From: Tubiluchus corallicola
Taxonomy: Eukaryota > Priapulida > Priapulimorpha > Priapulimorphida > Tubiluchidae
NCBI GenBank assembly: GCA_030141605.1
Contig: JAQGDQ010000033.1
Span: forward strand, 987,214 to 1,051,213
Length of the DNA: 64,000 nucleotides
Reading direction: 5' to 3'
Shown here: piece after piece, positions 37,943 to 50,600 of the stretch
Layout: the number at the start of each line of letters is the position of its first letter
Position numbering within the stretch: position 1 is the stretch's first letter
Translations under genes and position numbers: made by a program
Notes under the pieces: generated by a model
Database searches by the model: none
Seen by the model: only the letters and a program-made list of their open reading frames with translations
Told to the model about the DNA's origin: nothing

Positions 37943-39439
37943 CGACTCATTTCTTATGTAATTTAATGTATAATTATTGGAAATTCATTTGCGTATTTAT
38001 GATTTCTGTTGAATTTATATTTTGCGAAAATAAAATAAACAAAATACACATTATTCCGTTCACAACTATACAGGTGTATGGAATTTACGAAATATCAGCA
38101 CTTGCTGTTGCAACTGATTGTCACACTGCATGAGAGACTAGAAGTAGCTGACATTTTACAATTTTCGTGTTATTTAATTAACTTTAAATTAAGTAGCACT
38201 CAAAATATATTGTACACCTTAAATAAATAGTATAATTATACACTACACAGTACACATTAGACTGTAACATTTCTGGTCCTGAATTAAATATGGAAACTAA
38301 AATAACAGAATAAAACAGCTAGCATTATGGTTTAATTATTCCTAAAACCATAACTTTAACAAACTTTAACATTACAACAAACCAGTTCTTTGAAACAATG
38401 TCATTTAAGTCATTTGAAAATTTCAGCATAATACATGTAACAGACAAAACGCTAGAGCATTAAGCAAGGTCACTACTTTTGATACAGTATACATCTCATC
38501 TATCTATACACGTCTGTAAATTTACAAAATTATGCAGACGTTTCATTCATCAAACTTAAGTGAACATTACTTCATCAATACTCGTTTCTTTAGCTTCTAT
38601 ACATAAACATGAAGCAATTTAAAATATTGACCTTTTACAAACCTCTAGAGCAGAAATTAACGACTGGAAGTAAATGAGTACGGTTTAAGACTGCATAAAA
38701 AGTTGCTGTGAAAAACAGTTGTCCTAAAAACCTGTACTCGTATGGTTTTAGTGAAACGTAGGAATTAAGCCCACTTTTTAGAGACTCTAACTTTGAGGAC
38801 TGTGGCCTGAGTGATTTCTTAATCATTTCTAAATTACCGGGTACACATTCACTCTACAGACTTGCATTATCTCTTATCTGAATTCTTATCTTTAGAAGAG
38901 TTTTTTATCTTTTATCAGAAGTAACAATGAAGAATCAACACTTGGTGATAAGGGATTGACATGTTTATTTCTATCTACTTATTCACTATAATTATTGCTA
39001 AAATGTTTATAATGATTCTAGGAAGTAATGTCTAAGAAAGAGCAAAGCTAATTATTTGTCGATTTCTATTTGAATATTTTATATGCTACTGTAATTTTAC
39101 ATTAATGTACATTTCTACATTAACTTAAAAGGTACATCAGCTTATAACTCTTCTCCTTTCTTATGAACAGACGTCTCCATATTATTCATAATACAGTATT
39201 ACTTGCAACAACTTTGCAGACAGATAGGTGTTGCCGCCAAGCAATTCTATTAAATTAATCATTTGGCAACACAAATTAGTGTACATTTGAAAATTTGGTA
39301 TCATAGTGATTGTGTCTCGAACAAAACTAAAGTAGACCAAGAGTGTAGATTTTAATAATAAAACTTACTACGCTGTACAAGTAATTATTTTAATTAATAA
39401 TACGTTGAATGCAGAGTTTTCTTGTTTTCTGGCTATTTG
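37943..39439. other. UFSP1 3' UTR and intergenic sequence
   Basis: The UFSP1 polyadenylation signals are at 38029-38039. The rest is AT-rich. I looked here on the minus strand for transmembrane segments 6 and 7 of the neighbouring GPCR and found none. Confidence 0.55.
38029..38039 (+). terminator. Overlapping AATAAA polyadenylation signals of UFSP1
   Basis: Two overlapping AATAAA hexamers begin 87 bases after the UFSP1 stop codon. Confidence 0.65.
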
Positions 39440-40012
39440 CTAAATTAGGCTATATACTGCACATATTAAAACCACTGGGAAAAAGAATAAGAGACTAGTG
39501 TCAATTACATTAATAAATATGTAGGACCATTCAACGTTAAAAATACCTTCATTCCATACATACAGTTAGAAACCAACAGTCTATAGGGCAAAGACCAATT
39601 TTGTTTTTGTTGCATAAATATTGTATTTGTACGGATGCAAAACAGCTAAATACCTTTCTGCAACTATTAGGCAAAGGTGCATTACACTAGCATTTGTCAT
39701 CCAAACAGCAAGAAATTCTAGGACTTCAATAAAGGTTATAATATAGATTCTATCTTTCACCACATTGCTGATCATGAAAATAAGTTCGAAAGCAATTAAT
39801 AAATCAGTAACAGCCAAGGAAACGATCAGTGCATTTACGTTCGTCTGTAACTGCTCATACATGTACACAGCGATGTGGACTAACAAATTTCCAATAAGTA
39901 TAGCAACATCAGACAATACCATCACAAATATAAGAATCACTTTGTGCTGGTGGTTAATGCTGACTGTTACATCGGTTGGTGATTGATTAGCCATGACAGA
40001 CAAAGAAGCCAA
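39440..40012 (-). pseudogene. Rhodopsin-family GPCR pseudogene
   Basis: An intact frame of 143 codons (39581-40012) begins with ATG and an N-glycosylation site (NQS). It covers TM1 with the GN motif, TM2 with SLAVTDLL, and TM3 ending in ERYLAVLHP, the class A DRY-type motif. It stops at TAG (39581-39583) where TM4 should start. In the same frame, past a second stop (TAA at 39566-39568), comes a recognisable extracellular loop and TM5 (LLFFFPVVLICAVYSLI), then a third stop (TAG at 39440-39442) and a basic stretch. Only about five codons remain where TM4 belongs, so TM4 appears deleted. TM6 and TM7 are not found. The receptor ligand is unknown. An intron at the first stop is less likely, because the TM5 remnant follows at once. 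Confidence 0.75.
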
Positions 40013-41357
40013 ATTTTACAGCACCAAAACACGTGCTTGTAGAAAGTAAAATCTATAACTTTAACCAAGCGATATTAAAATAATCTGCCAAGAAAAACAG
40101 CTACAGTATAATTATTTTAAGACGTATCCACTTTAAGCAAAAAGTACCTTATCTCAGTATCACAGTAACAGAGATGAAACACAAGCACCCGTGATGCCTT
40201 TGCATACTCACTGCGCACAATCATACTATTGCAAATAACTGAAAGCAAGTTGGTGCCTTAATCGCTGCACGCTAATGAAACAGTACTTCATGCATCAGCT
40301 CATAAAACATCTTCACAAGTTAGGTTGTCCTACGTCGCAATATTTGTTCTATTGTTATATAATTAGCTATGACAGCAACAGTATCGATATTCCTGTCCAT
40401 AGTAACCATTCTATTTTATTAGGAAAGGTACAAAGCACAGTCCATAATGGAAAAGCAATATTGTTTTCATTAGTATTCTTATGTCAATAAACATAGGAAT
40501 GAATGACAAAAGGGCCCATATCATTACAGTATTACCATTGGTATCACATTGCGCAAATGTCCTGCAGTAGCAGGCTGTAATTTATGTTTTCCCGTTTCCT
40601 TGGTATCACTAAAGCTTGATCATCTAATAATTTTAAACAAGTGCAGCATTTGCTCTGACACTTGCTAATTGCATTTCATGAGCAATTAGCTGAGCAAAGT
40701 TCTATTTGGCTGCCAGAATGATTGTTTGGCCAGATTCATGAAAACTAACAATCAATGTAACCAATGTAAGTATCATCTCATGTGTCAATATTTGCTGATG
40801 AAAAATGTATACTGGATGAACAAGCTGTGCAAATAGCAGCTGGAGCAATTATATTAAATTTTAATGTAGAAAAGTGTTCAAAAATCCAAATATAAGTTCA
40901 GGATAAGATGGAAGAGCTAATTAAAAGAAAAAGACCTGATGGCTTTCTGTCAGTAAGAATTTAAAATTTTCTCTTTAGGGTGGAATTGCTGCAACAAAGG
41001 CTCATCAGTCATCACACATTAGCAATTCTTAGGTAGATGTTTCAGTTTTGGGAGAGATTTATTCTTAACATGCTAAAAACACATATTAGGCATATCAAGT
41101 ATTCAATACAAGTGTAATCACCAGCAAAAGAACTTCCAACCATTGGAATAAGAAAAAAGAGCTGTGAGTTTAGTGCTTGGAGCACAGACCAGGAAATTCT
41201 TTTTTTTGATTTATATTTAGTGGATTCTTGGGACAACAAGAGGTGGCTCTTGAGAAGTTCCGAACTGTCAACGGATCTAACAAATTAGACAAAGTCCTCT
41301 TTTTCCAGAAAAGAACATCAACAAGCTTAAGCAGTCACTAATATAAGATGTTTAGAG

Positions 41358-41560
41358 CAGTGGTTCCCAACTTTTTTTATGTCCATTGCCCAGTCGGCCG
41401 TCAGAAGAAAACACCAAGGCTCACTTTGGAATATGGACCACCATGGATTTGTCTTTGGCAACTATGCGTGTTCAAATGAAAACACTATTAAAATGAAGCT
41501 TTTCGTTATTGGATTACTTATTGTTTTTTTTACAGGATTTTCTATTCTATGACAGAACCT
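41358..41560 (+). mobile_element. hAT-type repeat, copy 2, with intact left end
   Basis: It begins CAGTGGTTCCCAACTTTTTT, a terminal sequence widely seen on hAT transposons, followed by GCCCAGTCGG, AGAAAACACCAAGGCTCAC and CTTTGGCAA in the same order as the 35200-35400 copy. The right end is not clear and there is no transposase. Confidence 0.6.
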
Positions 41561-42557
41561 TCTCTTAATTCACAACAAAGAAAAAGGAAAAAAATATTTG
41601 ATCAGACTGCATAGCCTATCCACTGGTTGCCAAATGCTGGTTTAGGAGCTGGAGCAATCTTTGATTGAATTTGTTTGCCAACAGACCAGCAATGCTGTGG
41701 AATTGTCTACTGAGTTATATAGGAAGTGCACCAGTACTTGCTATCTTTAACAATAGACTTGATAAGCTTCGGAAAAAAGATTGCATTATTATATATTGCA
41801 ATTAATATCACACCAATATATCACTGGTAAGCAATGTCTGTTTCAATGTAGTTCATGTGTTTGCAAGCCACAAATTAACAGCGCTGAATTTGTTTATTTT
41901 TGTTTACTGCCTGTTTACAATATAATCTTGACTTTATCAAACAGTTTTTCTTCCTGGATACTATAAATATAAATTGCTTCATAACACAAATGTGGTTCAC
42001 CAATTTCTAAAATTAAAGTTCAACTTAGGCTGCAAATTCATAGTAAAAATTTCCCACAAGTGGTATGTGATCACCTACACCATAAAGTTAATAAATACAC
42101 TTGCCTTAGGCTGACAACCTAGAATTTTGTTTAGGCCTACTTAGTATTGCCGTATTAGGTATAGAGTGGAATCTCATTTCCTAAATTATCTTTAAGGAAC
42201 ATCTAGTGCAGGGATGTGAAATTATCTGATCAGCTGGACCACATTAAACATTCCCGCAATTCCTATGGGACGCATGCAGTTTGGTCAAAGAACCACGAAC
42301 ACTAAGGCCTAATGACCATTTTTTTTGTATCCAATCTGTTGCATCATTACTACTAACTGAGGAAAACTATTCTAGAAAGTATTAAATATTAAGAATATTT
42401 AATTTCAACTTTCATGTCAGATAGTGGTAATCTTATTACAATGGACATTAGTACTGATTCTGATCTATAAGAACACTACACCTGATCAAATAACCACTGA
42501 TTGAGGTGTACACTACCGAGCCTAAACAGAAATTAAAATCTGGGAATCCTCCTATAT

Positions 42558-42644
42558 CAGGGGTGACCACACTTTTTCAGCTCGCGAGTTATTTACAGAT
42601 AGATTGGCCCAGTCGTCTTCTTGGTCGCAGTTTGCACACCCCTG
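42558..42644. mobile_element. Short hAT-like terminal-inverted-repeat element, 87 bp
   Basis: The left end is CAGGGGTGACCACAC. The right end, inverted, is CAGGGGTGTGCAAAC. CAGGGGTG is a common hAT terminus. No clear 8-bp target duplication remains. Confidence 0.5.
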
Positions 42645-43215
42645 ATCTAGTGTGTATAGCCATGAATTTGGTTACACTTACAATACACATAAATAGTATA
42701 TGTGCCTTTCATAAAGTGTCAGATGCACATGTGTTATTTAGAGAATAAATGAGCACATGCACAATTGCTTTGCCGTAACAGAACAGGCGATGTAATGTAA
42801 TAGGTAACGTATCTGCTTGCTGCCTGGGAGGTCGAGAGTACGATACTATGGCCAGATTCCATTAGTGATACCAAAGACTCTAAAATAATACTTGCTGTCA
42901 GCATTTAAATCCGACTTTATAATAAAGTTTATCGTATATATTAATTTTGGTGATATGGGCTTAATATATATCATTATTACTATTATTGCTAGTAAGTCAG
43001 AGAATCATTTAGCTAAGACAGTTTCTTTGATTCCTAGTAATGTTAGTTATGCAGCATTTACTGTACTAGGTATTACTTTGCACTACTTGTAATGTGACGA
43101 GGGATAACATTTGGCAATAACTTACACAATGTATCTAGCCTGGACCTACATGACCCGATGAAGCAATTTAACCATCAATTTTTATAATTAGGAATAAACA
43201 ATAACAGCTGAACAT

Positions 43216-46200
43216 CTAATTTGCAAAGATATCGCCCATGGGTATCCAAATATTTTTCACTTGCACTGCATGGTACAGAAATTCCTCCCCTTGGCCTTGA
43301 GCTGGATCAGTCCAATCACGAGATTCTCCATAATTGACCCATGTCCGTTTGAGGTTCTCAGCTGACACATACTCAACAAACTGTGACCCTTCTGCTGAGC
43401 CAAAGTACCACATTGCCTAAAACAAAACAGCAGTGAAAAGGTAATATAGCAGATTGATGATAAGTTGAACTAAACTAAATACTATACTCAGTCCTAGAAT
43501 TAAATGGCAGGTAAAAACAATCGTCAACAAACAATTATACTTAAGACATTATCACTGTCAAGACGAATCTAGATGTGAACATGAGTATAACAATATCTTG
43601 TAACACAGTTTCTTACTAATAATATTACCATAATAATATAAATGATATTATAATATAATAACTAAACAATATGATTTATTGGGTACAAAAAATATACAAT
43701 TACCATGAATCGACACATCAGAAAAAAGATGTATATGTCACAGCTAGATGGATTAAAAAACAAACAAAATAAAATAAAATAATAATAAGTATTCATAATT
43801 CTGCCTATTTTTGAAACAAATGTGCACTAGCCAGCATACAAATTTAAATATTTCAGTATCAGAACTGCTACATAAGAATATAAACTGTTCATCTGTTGTT
43901 AGGTTAACAAAATTAGGACATATATTCATTACAACGTAAAAGTATTTAGCTCTAATATTGTTATGTTTAGCACACAACATTAATATATGTTTTTGTCCTC
44001 GATTTTATTTAGATCGCAATAGTTACTTATTCTTAGTTTAGGATGCATCTTATGGGCCATATGTTGTCTTCCAGTCTCTATTGCGAGATTACGGGAGCTT
44101 ATTCGAAATTTTATGACATCTGCTCCAACAACTTTTGGTAAATTGTTAATAACTGCCGGTAATAATTGTAAACTATTATGTAACAAAAGCAGCTGCAAAA
44201 TATCGTTCTCAGTAAACAAAGACAAGGCTTTTGTATGACTTTACTCAGTGTTTGGTTTTTAACAGCCTCTCAGAAAGACTTCTTCTTAATGTTCTACCTG
44301 ACCACTTTGTCATTAGAAGCTTTCATAGTTTGGTTTTCCATAGTTTTTCACCTACCTGTACATTCTGGTGTTCAGCGAGGTACTTAGTAATATGATCTCT
44401 ACTGCCCGTTAGAATATTCACAATGCCATCGGGTAAATCAGAAGTATCAAACACCTAAATTAAGTTAAGTTGCATTTTAAAATTTTTCGATACAATTTGA
44501 TAATGTTTTAACCAATAATAAGCCTAATAAGCTAAGTAATTCAAAATTATCATATAAGCTACACAAAATGGTTCTGACGTGTTCTAAAACTCAATAAATT
44601 AGTAGGTCAAAGACACTGCTATTCAAAAATAAAGAGTAATACAAAAAAAATGAAACCTTAACACAGAAGAAATTGAAATGACAAGTTCCTTAAAAGACAA
44701 CATCTTACTACTTTTCTCTTTAGCAATATCAGTTTGCTATTTTGCACTTGCTATTTATCTTTTTAAAACTGCACACCATTATTGCAGTATTATTTTAGAA
44801 ATGCAAATAAACTTTACTGTACTATTTTAGAACCACAGTTTCACCACTCATGAGGTATGTATCCATGCAAATAGTGAGACTCTGATCTATTACTGAAGAA
44901 TTTAAACTCAAGCTGCTGAATATGAAAATAGAAAATCTATGCAGGTAAAACAATTAACAGTAATACAATATAATCTTGTCACACACTTACTTGTAGAAGA
45001 TCCTAAGAAAGTCAAAGGCCAAAGTAAGAAAGATCAAAAACCAAATTTTTACCTGATAGAAATCAAGAGCACAAATAGGATGTTTTTCACTTGGTATAAT
45101 AACCACACAATTGGATCTGACCACAGCTGGTGCAAATAGTGACACGAAGTTAAGCAACGGATATTCATCTGGACAAGCGATACCGATCACCCCAACTGGT
45201 TCGTGGATCTTCGATGTTACCCCATACAATGGAGTTTCCTACAAAAAAGTACATAATTAAAAACAATATTTACTGGTTGGTAATACAAGCTCTATCCTAC
45301 AACAGGGATTACAGGTTTTTACCTGAACTGTACCACCAAACTTGTCGGCATATGCTCCCCAGTAGAACAGCCTCTGTACAGATAAATCAACTTCTTCTTT
45401 GCCTGCCTCTTCACTACATCCAGTCATCTGACACAGCTTAGCTGCAAATTCGTCTTTGCGCATCTCCAAATTCTCAGCCATGTAATAAACTATCTGAGAG
45501 CGGTTATATGCAGCGCGTTTGCCCCACCTAAAAGTTTATAAAATTTTTACAGTTTAGTAAACTTTCAGTTCTAGATTAGCTTTATAAAATGCTTGATTTT
45601 CTACTGCCAAGATAATTACCGAAAAATAGATGAGTACTTTGCTTTTTCAAGGATGTCAGAACCTAATAGCACCTGTGATTTCAACAGGCATTCTTTCACA
45701 AACCAATGGTGTTTACTGAACAGAAAAATGTTTAAGGTGTTAGCCACGTCAGACAGTTGTGCATTATTTCTCTGTCATGGGTCTCATGTGTCGACAAATA
45801 CACATAGTAATAGGAATTTTCCATAATCTACTCTTGCTAGTAAAAAATATAGTTTACCCAGGTGCTGCCTTAAATGCAACTTCCACAGCATTTCTTACAT
45901 CTTTTCTATTTGAGTCTCCAACCTGAGCAATGACTTTACCGGAAGCACTCAAAATAGGTCGACAGTGATTCTGATCCGGCCTTGCTTGCTTACCTCCATA
46001 GTATAACTTATATGTGTGATCAACTCTGTAAAAGCATCATGAATTTAATGAATGTTCAGAGTGAGAAAATATTTACAACCCAACAAATAATAGAACTACA
46101 TGTTTCATTTTACAATTCAAACTTGGCAAATATTAGTATGCAAGCATCAAAAAAGGAATCGCAGATTTGTATTTAAAAAAATATTATTTATAAAGAATCT

Positions 46201-47596
46201 AGAGGATCTAATCCAGCCATGCAAAATAAGAAAATGGAAAAAATTAAACAAAATCATTTTAGCAGCTGCAATAAATACTCACGCCGGCACTGTTATGCCA
46301 TTCACTAGGGTTTCAGCTATCGATACATTCAATGATGGTAACCCCATGACTACATTACCAAACTTCTTCAAGTCAAACTTCGGGTCAACTCTAGGCCTAG
46401 GTCTATGATACCATTTGGGTTGAACATATTCATACAGTCCCTACAAACACAAATAAACTGAGATATACTCCTACAATAATAGCTCTACTACATGTTAAAA
46501 ATCACCACCTGTTAATAATCAGCTGCCAACAAAAACTAAAATCAAATTAGAGCTATCAGCCACATCTTTCGGAAGTCCCCTGTTGCACAGTTCTGTTTAT
46601 CTAAAGCTGTTTCCAAGATCTGCTAAGATAATAATCTTTTGTTTAGTTGGAAAATGGCATTACTAGAAATCAAATAGCTGCAACAGCCCAGTGTTTCCAC
46701 AAATGCTGTTATACACTGATGCTACAATGTTGCACACATTATTTTTATAAATCTGTAATTATTTAAACAAAGTTTTACCTCTTTCCCACCATCTCTTCCA
46801 TAACCGCTCTCCCTATAACCACCAAATCCTGCAGCTGCATCAAACTGATTGTGACAATTTATCCACACTGTTCCAGCCTTGATGCTTACAGCAGCTTCCA
46901 GTGCTAGAGCAATATCCTGTGTCCACACGCTGGAACCCAGGCCATAGCGAGTGTTGTTGGCTAATGCTAGTCCTTCCTTTGCTGTGCGGAAGGGCATAGC
47001 AGTTAGCACTGGTCCAAAAATCTAAATTTCCAAACAACTGTTTAAACATGATGAAGCATGACAAGGCATGTCCGAAAGTTCCCAAACTATCTTAGCACAG
47101 TCTCACACATTATTTAATAAAATTGACCGCATGGCAAATTGAAGTAAGTTCTAATAATTTTTTCATCAGGCTGTAATTCTAGTTGGTGCAATACAGTTTT
47201 ATCAAGAAATAAAGCTGTTGTTTTAATCTCAGTTCACACTGTAGTAACTTGAGCACATAAGCACACTTGCAAAAAGAGTGTTATTTGAAACACCATTGTT
47301 TTTGCGTTGCACTTCAGAAATTATACAGCTGTGTCAGGCGTTGTCACCACCTGGCGTTCTATTGTGTTAGAGAGCGATAATTATGTAAATTACATCTGTT
47401 AGCCTGTTACCATCTGAGAAGCAGTAAGCAAAGATTGTGTCTAATGTATGTGCATTATTGATCATTGGTAGCAGGGTCTAATAGCATTCGTCAACAGCAT
47501 ACAACAACAATATTGGGCAAAAGGTTTTTGTGTGGTCTCATTACGCTGTTGTTGTAGTTGGTGTTGTTAATGGTGTTGTCCCAGTGACAGTTTCTG

Positions 47597-47632
<36 letters not shown>

Positions 47633-50600
47633 ACCTAGTGGGTCTAGTGTGGTGCTGGTTGTTATTGTGGTGGGTTTGTTGTGGGTGGTGTGGTATGATA
47701 TGGTGTGGTGGTGTGGATAGCTGGTATGGCATGAATGGTATAGGTTGTTGTTGGTATTATAGGTGTCATTGTCATTGCCATCATCATCATCATCATCATC
47801 ATCACCACCATCACCACTATATGATGTAATGGGCTTGGTGGGGAGTGGGGGGCAAGTACAGAGGGCATGATGAGTGTAATGTGTTGTTGTTGTGGTGGGT
47901 GTGGTATGGGTGGTGTGGATTGTTGTTGTGTGTTTATGCATAAAATCTGTTTGCAGGGTTTGTCTAGTTAATATATTAATCCTAGTGGTATATGTCTGGA
48001 AAAGTAATTTCCAGGGCTACAGCTTCAATGACTGCACCGTTTTTAGCAATCCATACATCAAACGAAAGATATCACCTTTAACAGGTTTTTCCATTAAATT
48101 CTTCAAACTGGGGCCACTAGGTGGAATGGGGGTGAGGCGAAACCTCCAAAATAGCCATTTTTTTGTAAAACTATAGTTCTTATTTCGAGAACAGTGGGTG
48201 TAGCAGGCACATCTAAATTTTGTGGGAGGTCCATAATAACCCATTAATGGTGTTTTCCCGATCTCAACCTATATATATATATACCATTTGTTTCGTACAT
48301 ATTTAGTAGATTTCACGCAATACAATAACAACAAAAAAGACAATGACTGAACAGAGTTAGCAGACAGACATGTAGAGATACAATGAATTAAATATATTAC
48401 AATTGTTGAAAAACATTTATAAGTGTGACAAGTATAGATAAAAGTGGTAGTAAAACAGTAAGTTTAACGCAACAAATTTGCACATTCTATGCTTGTAAAA
48501 TTTGTATGCGTAGGGGCTTTTACTATAATCCAAAATAACAGGATGATTCCAAGTTCTTTTTTGTGAGTTTCTCATTGGAAAAGATAGGGTGCAAATCCCA
48601 TTATATGTTGCCAACAGACCTTGCTTCATTAAGTTGTTGAACTTGCATCTGTTAAGAGTTAACAGTTAGTTTACATTACCACACACACAGTTTCAAATTT
48701 GCAAAAAATGTTTTAGCATAGTTTCACTAGACTGTTGTTTTTTGGGTACTTTCCGCTATTGTTGTCACCATCATCACACGATAGGCACGTTGGGCTATGG
48801 TGTGGTGTGGGTAAAGTGTAATTGGTAGGGTGTAGATGGTGTGGTGTGGTATAGTCTAATTGGTATGGTGTGGTGGATGTGATGTGGTGACTGAGGTGCG
48901 GTTTAGTAGCGTGGTTTATGCGCAAAATTCTTTTAAGGGGAGAGGGTTGGCTAGTAAACATGTTAAAACATTATTCCATTAGAATTAATTTATCGGAAAA
49001 TATCAGGCATCCTTTCAAAAACAGGTGAAATAGCTGCAAGTAAGTTTCTAACCTTCAAATTCACTTTGGAAAAAGGGTTTGACAACTATATATTGCTCGA
49101 ATAATTTAATATTACCTCTTCCTGCACTACTTTTGACACCGAAGAAACTTTAGTGATCAGTGTAGGTGGGTAGAATAAACCGCATTTAGGAAGATTTGTT
49201 GCCTCACATGCTTGGTAGACCTACGATATACATGTAATCATTAGTTTAAAGCAATTACAAACAACATTACAAATCACATTCAGATTGTAGATAACATTTT
49301 TGGATAGAAATTTCAAGACTTTAGAAACACTGAAACTTCAGTTTTACTCTGTATATTTTTCATATAATTTTTGGTGTATGTATGCATAATACAAAACTTT
49401 CCACCTGCTATTGCACTGTCTACTTTAAATTTGCAGCCACCCCATAATGCTAGCCAGAAATAAATAATGATAATATTTTAAAGCATATTTAAAACCTTGA
49501 AGAATGCAATGATATTTATAAATGGCTATATCTTGTGGTATTTACTATTTGAAAATTACCTCAGCACCTTCTTTTCTAGCATCATCAATGTATTCGCTTA
49601 TAGTCTTCATTTGTGACTCATCTACAACTGCTCCCATGTCAATAGCCTTATCTAGGCTGTGGCCTAGTCGAAAATGTGTCAGTCTTTCCTTCAGTTTATT
49701 TATCATTGTATCATAGACAGGCTCCTGTACCAGCAGCCTTGAACCAGCACTGCATACCTTAGTTAATATAAAATACACAATACAAATAATTACTCATCAT
49801 TCATTAAAGATAATTACAACTTATACATTATTTAGGCAGTTGGCAGATTGCAAGTCAGTATCTAGCACTAAGAACACAACCTGCTAACAAACGTGGCAAA
49901 ACCAAAATTTAGTAATATGTGGATAAAATCCGGGATATCTGACAATAAACTGGCAGAGATTTCTTAGCCCGATTTGAATGCACATACATATTTTTTCATA
50001 TATGTTTCTCAGTAATTACCAAGCTGCTTATTAACTCCAGCACTGCCTCACTTTGCAGCTGAGCACACACAGCACAGCCGATTAGCTACTTTTCATGCTA
50101 CAACCAAATTAATTGGGTATGTTAAGTCTTTTGCTAAGAGAAATGAATAGACATTATAACATAAGCCAACACAGTAGTTAAAGAACATTTATTATTAGTT
50201 AATGGGCCTACCTGTCCTTGGTTAAACCATATCGCATCAACTATGCCTTCCACTGTGCTGTCCAGGTCAGCACTATCAAAAACTACAACTGGTGACTTGC
50301 CACCTAATTCAAGTGATATCTTTTTACCAGTGCCAGCAGTAACTCTTCTCAAAAGCTGACCAATCTGAAAAATTATTAGTGCATAAATGTACAGCACATG
50401 AAAATCTTTCAAACCAATAGTTACAATTGAAGCACCAATCATGTAAGTATTGGCTATATACAGAAATGCTTATATTGTTGACACTTCCACCTTGTTTTTT
50501 TCTGGCAAAAACACAGAGATAGCTCTAGATGAAACACACTTCTAAGAAAGGAAAGAACTTCTACCTAGCCATCTGAGAACCACATACAAGTTAACTCTTC

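Larger units (their letters stand above)
40013..43215. other. Intergenic region with repeat remnants
   Basis: No gene is recognised between the GPCR pseudogene and the end of ALDH16A1. It contains hAT-type remnants at 41358-41560 and 42558-42644 and a possible tRNA-like relic near 42790-42850. A TATAAA at 43181-43186 (minus strand), 30 bases past the ALDH16A1 stop, could be a variant polyadenylation signal. Confidence 0.5.
47022..49115 (-). other. ALDH16A1 intron 8 with low-complexity blocks
   Basis: This intron carries two GT-rich blocks (47522-47950 and 48750-48960), several CAT runs and a short AT run near 48271. The long open frames here come from the trinucleotide repeats and encode runs such as poly-His or poly-Met, so they are not genes. 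Confidence 0.7.

Noticed and set aside
42786-42850. Possible second tRNA-like relic (GGTAACGTATCTGC, then GAGAGTACGATACT)
   Set aside because: It resembles a D-arm and a B box, but I cannot pair an anticodon stem or an acceptor stem. The match is too loose to list as a feature.
47541-47941. Several overlapping open frames of 63-103 codons on both strands
   Set aside because: They are translations of (CAT)n and GT-rich repeats and give runs of His, Met, Asp or Thr. No other frame or splice support exists.
48017-48244. Minus-strand open frame of 75 codons, [17 protein letters not shown] and onwards
   Set aside because: It looks somewhat protein-like, but it lies inside an ALDH16A1 intron, has no recognisable domain and no matching splice sites. 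It may be a repeat fragment.
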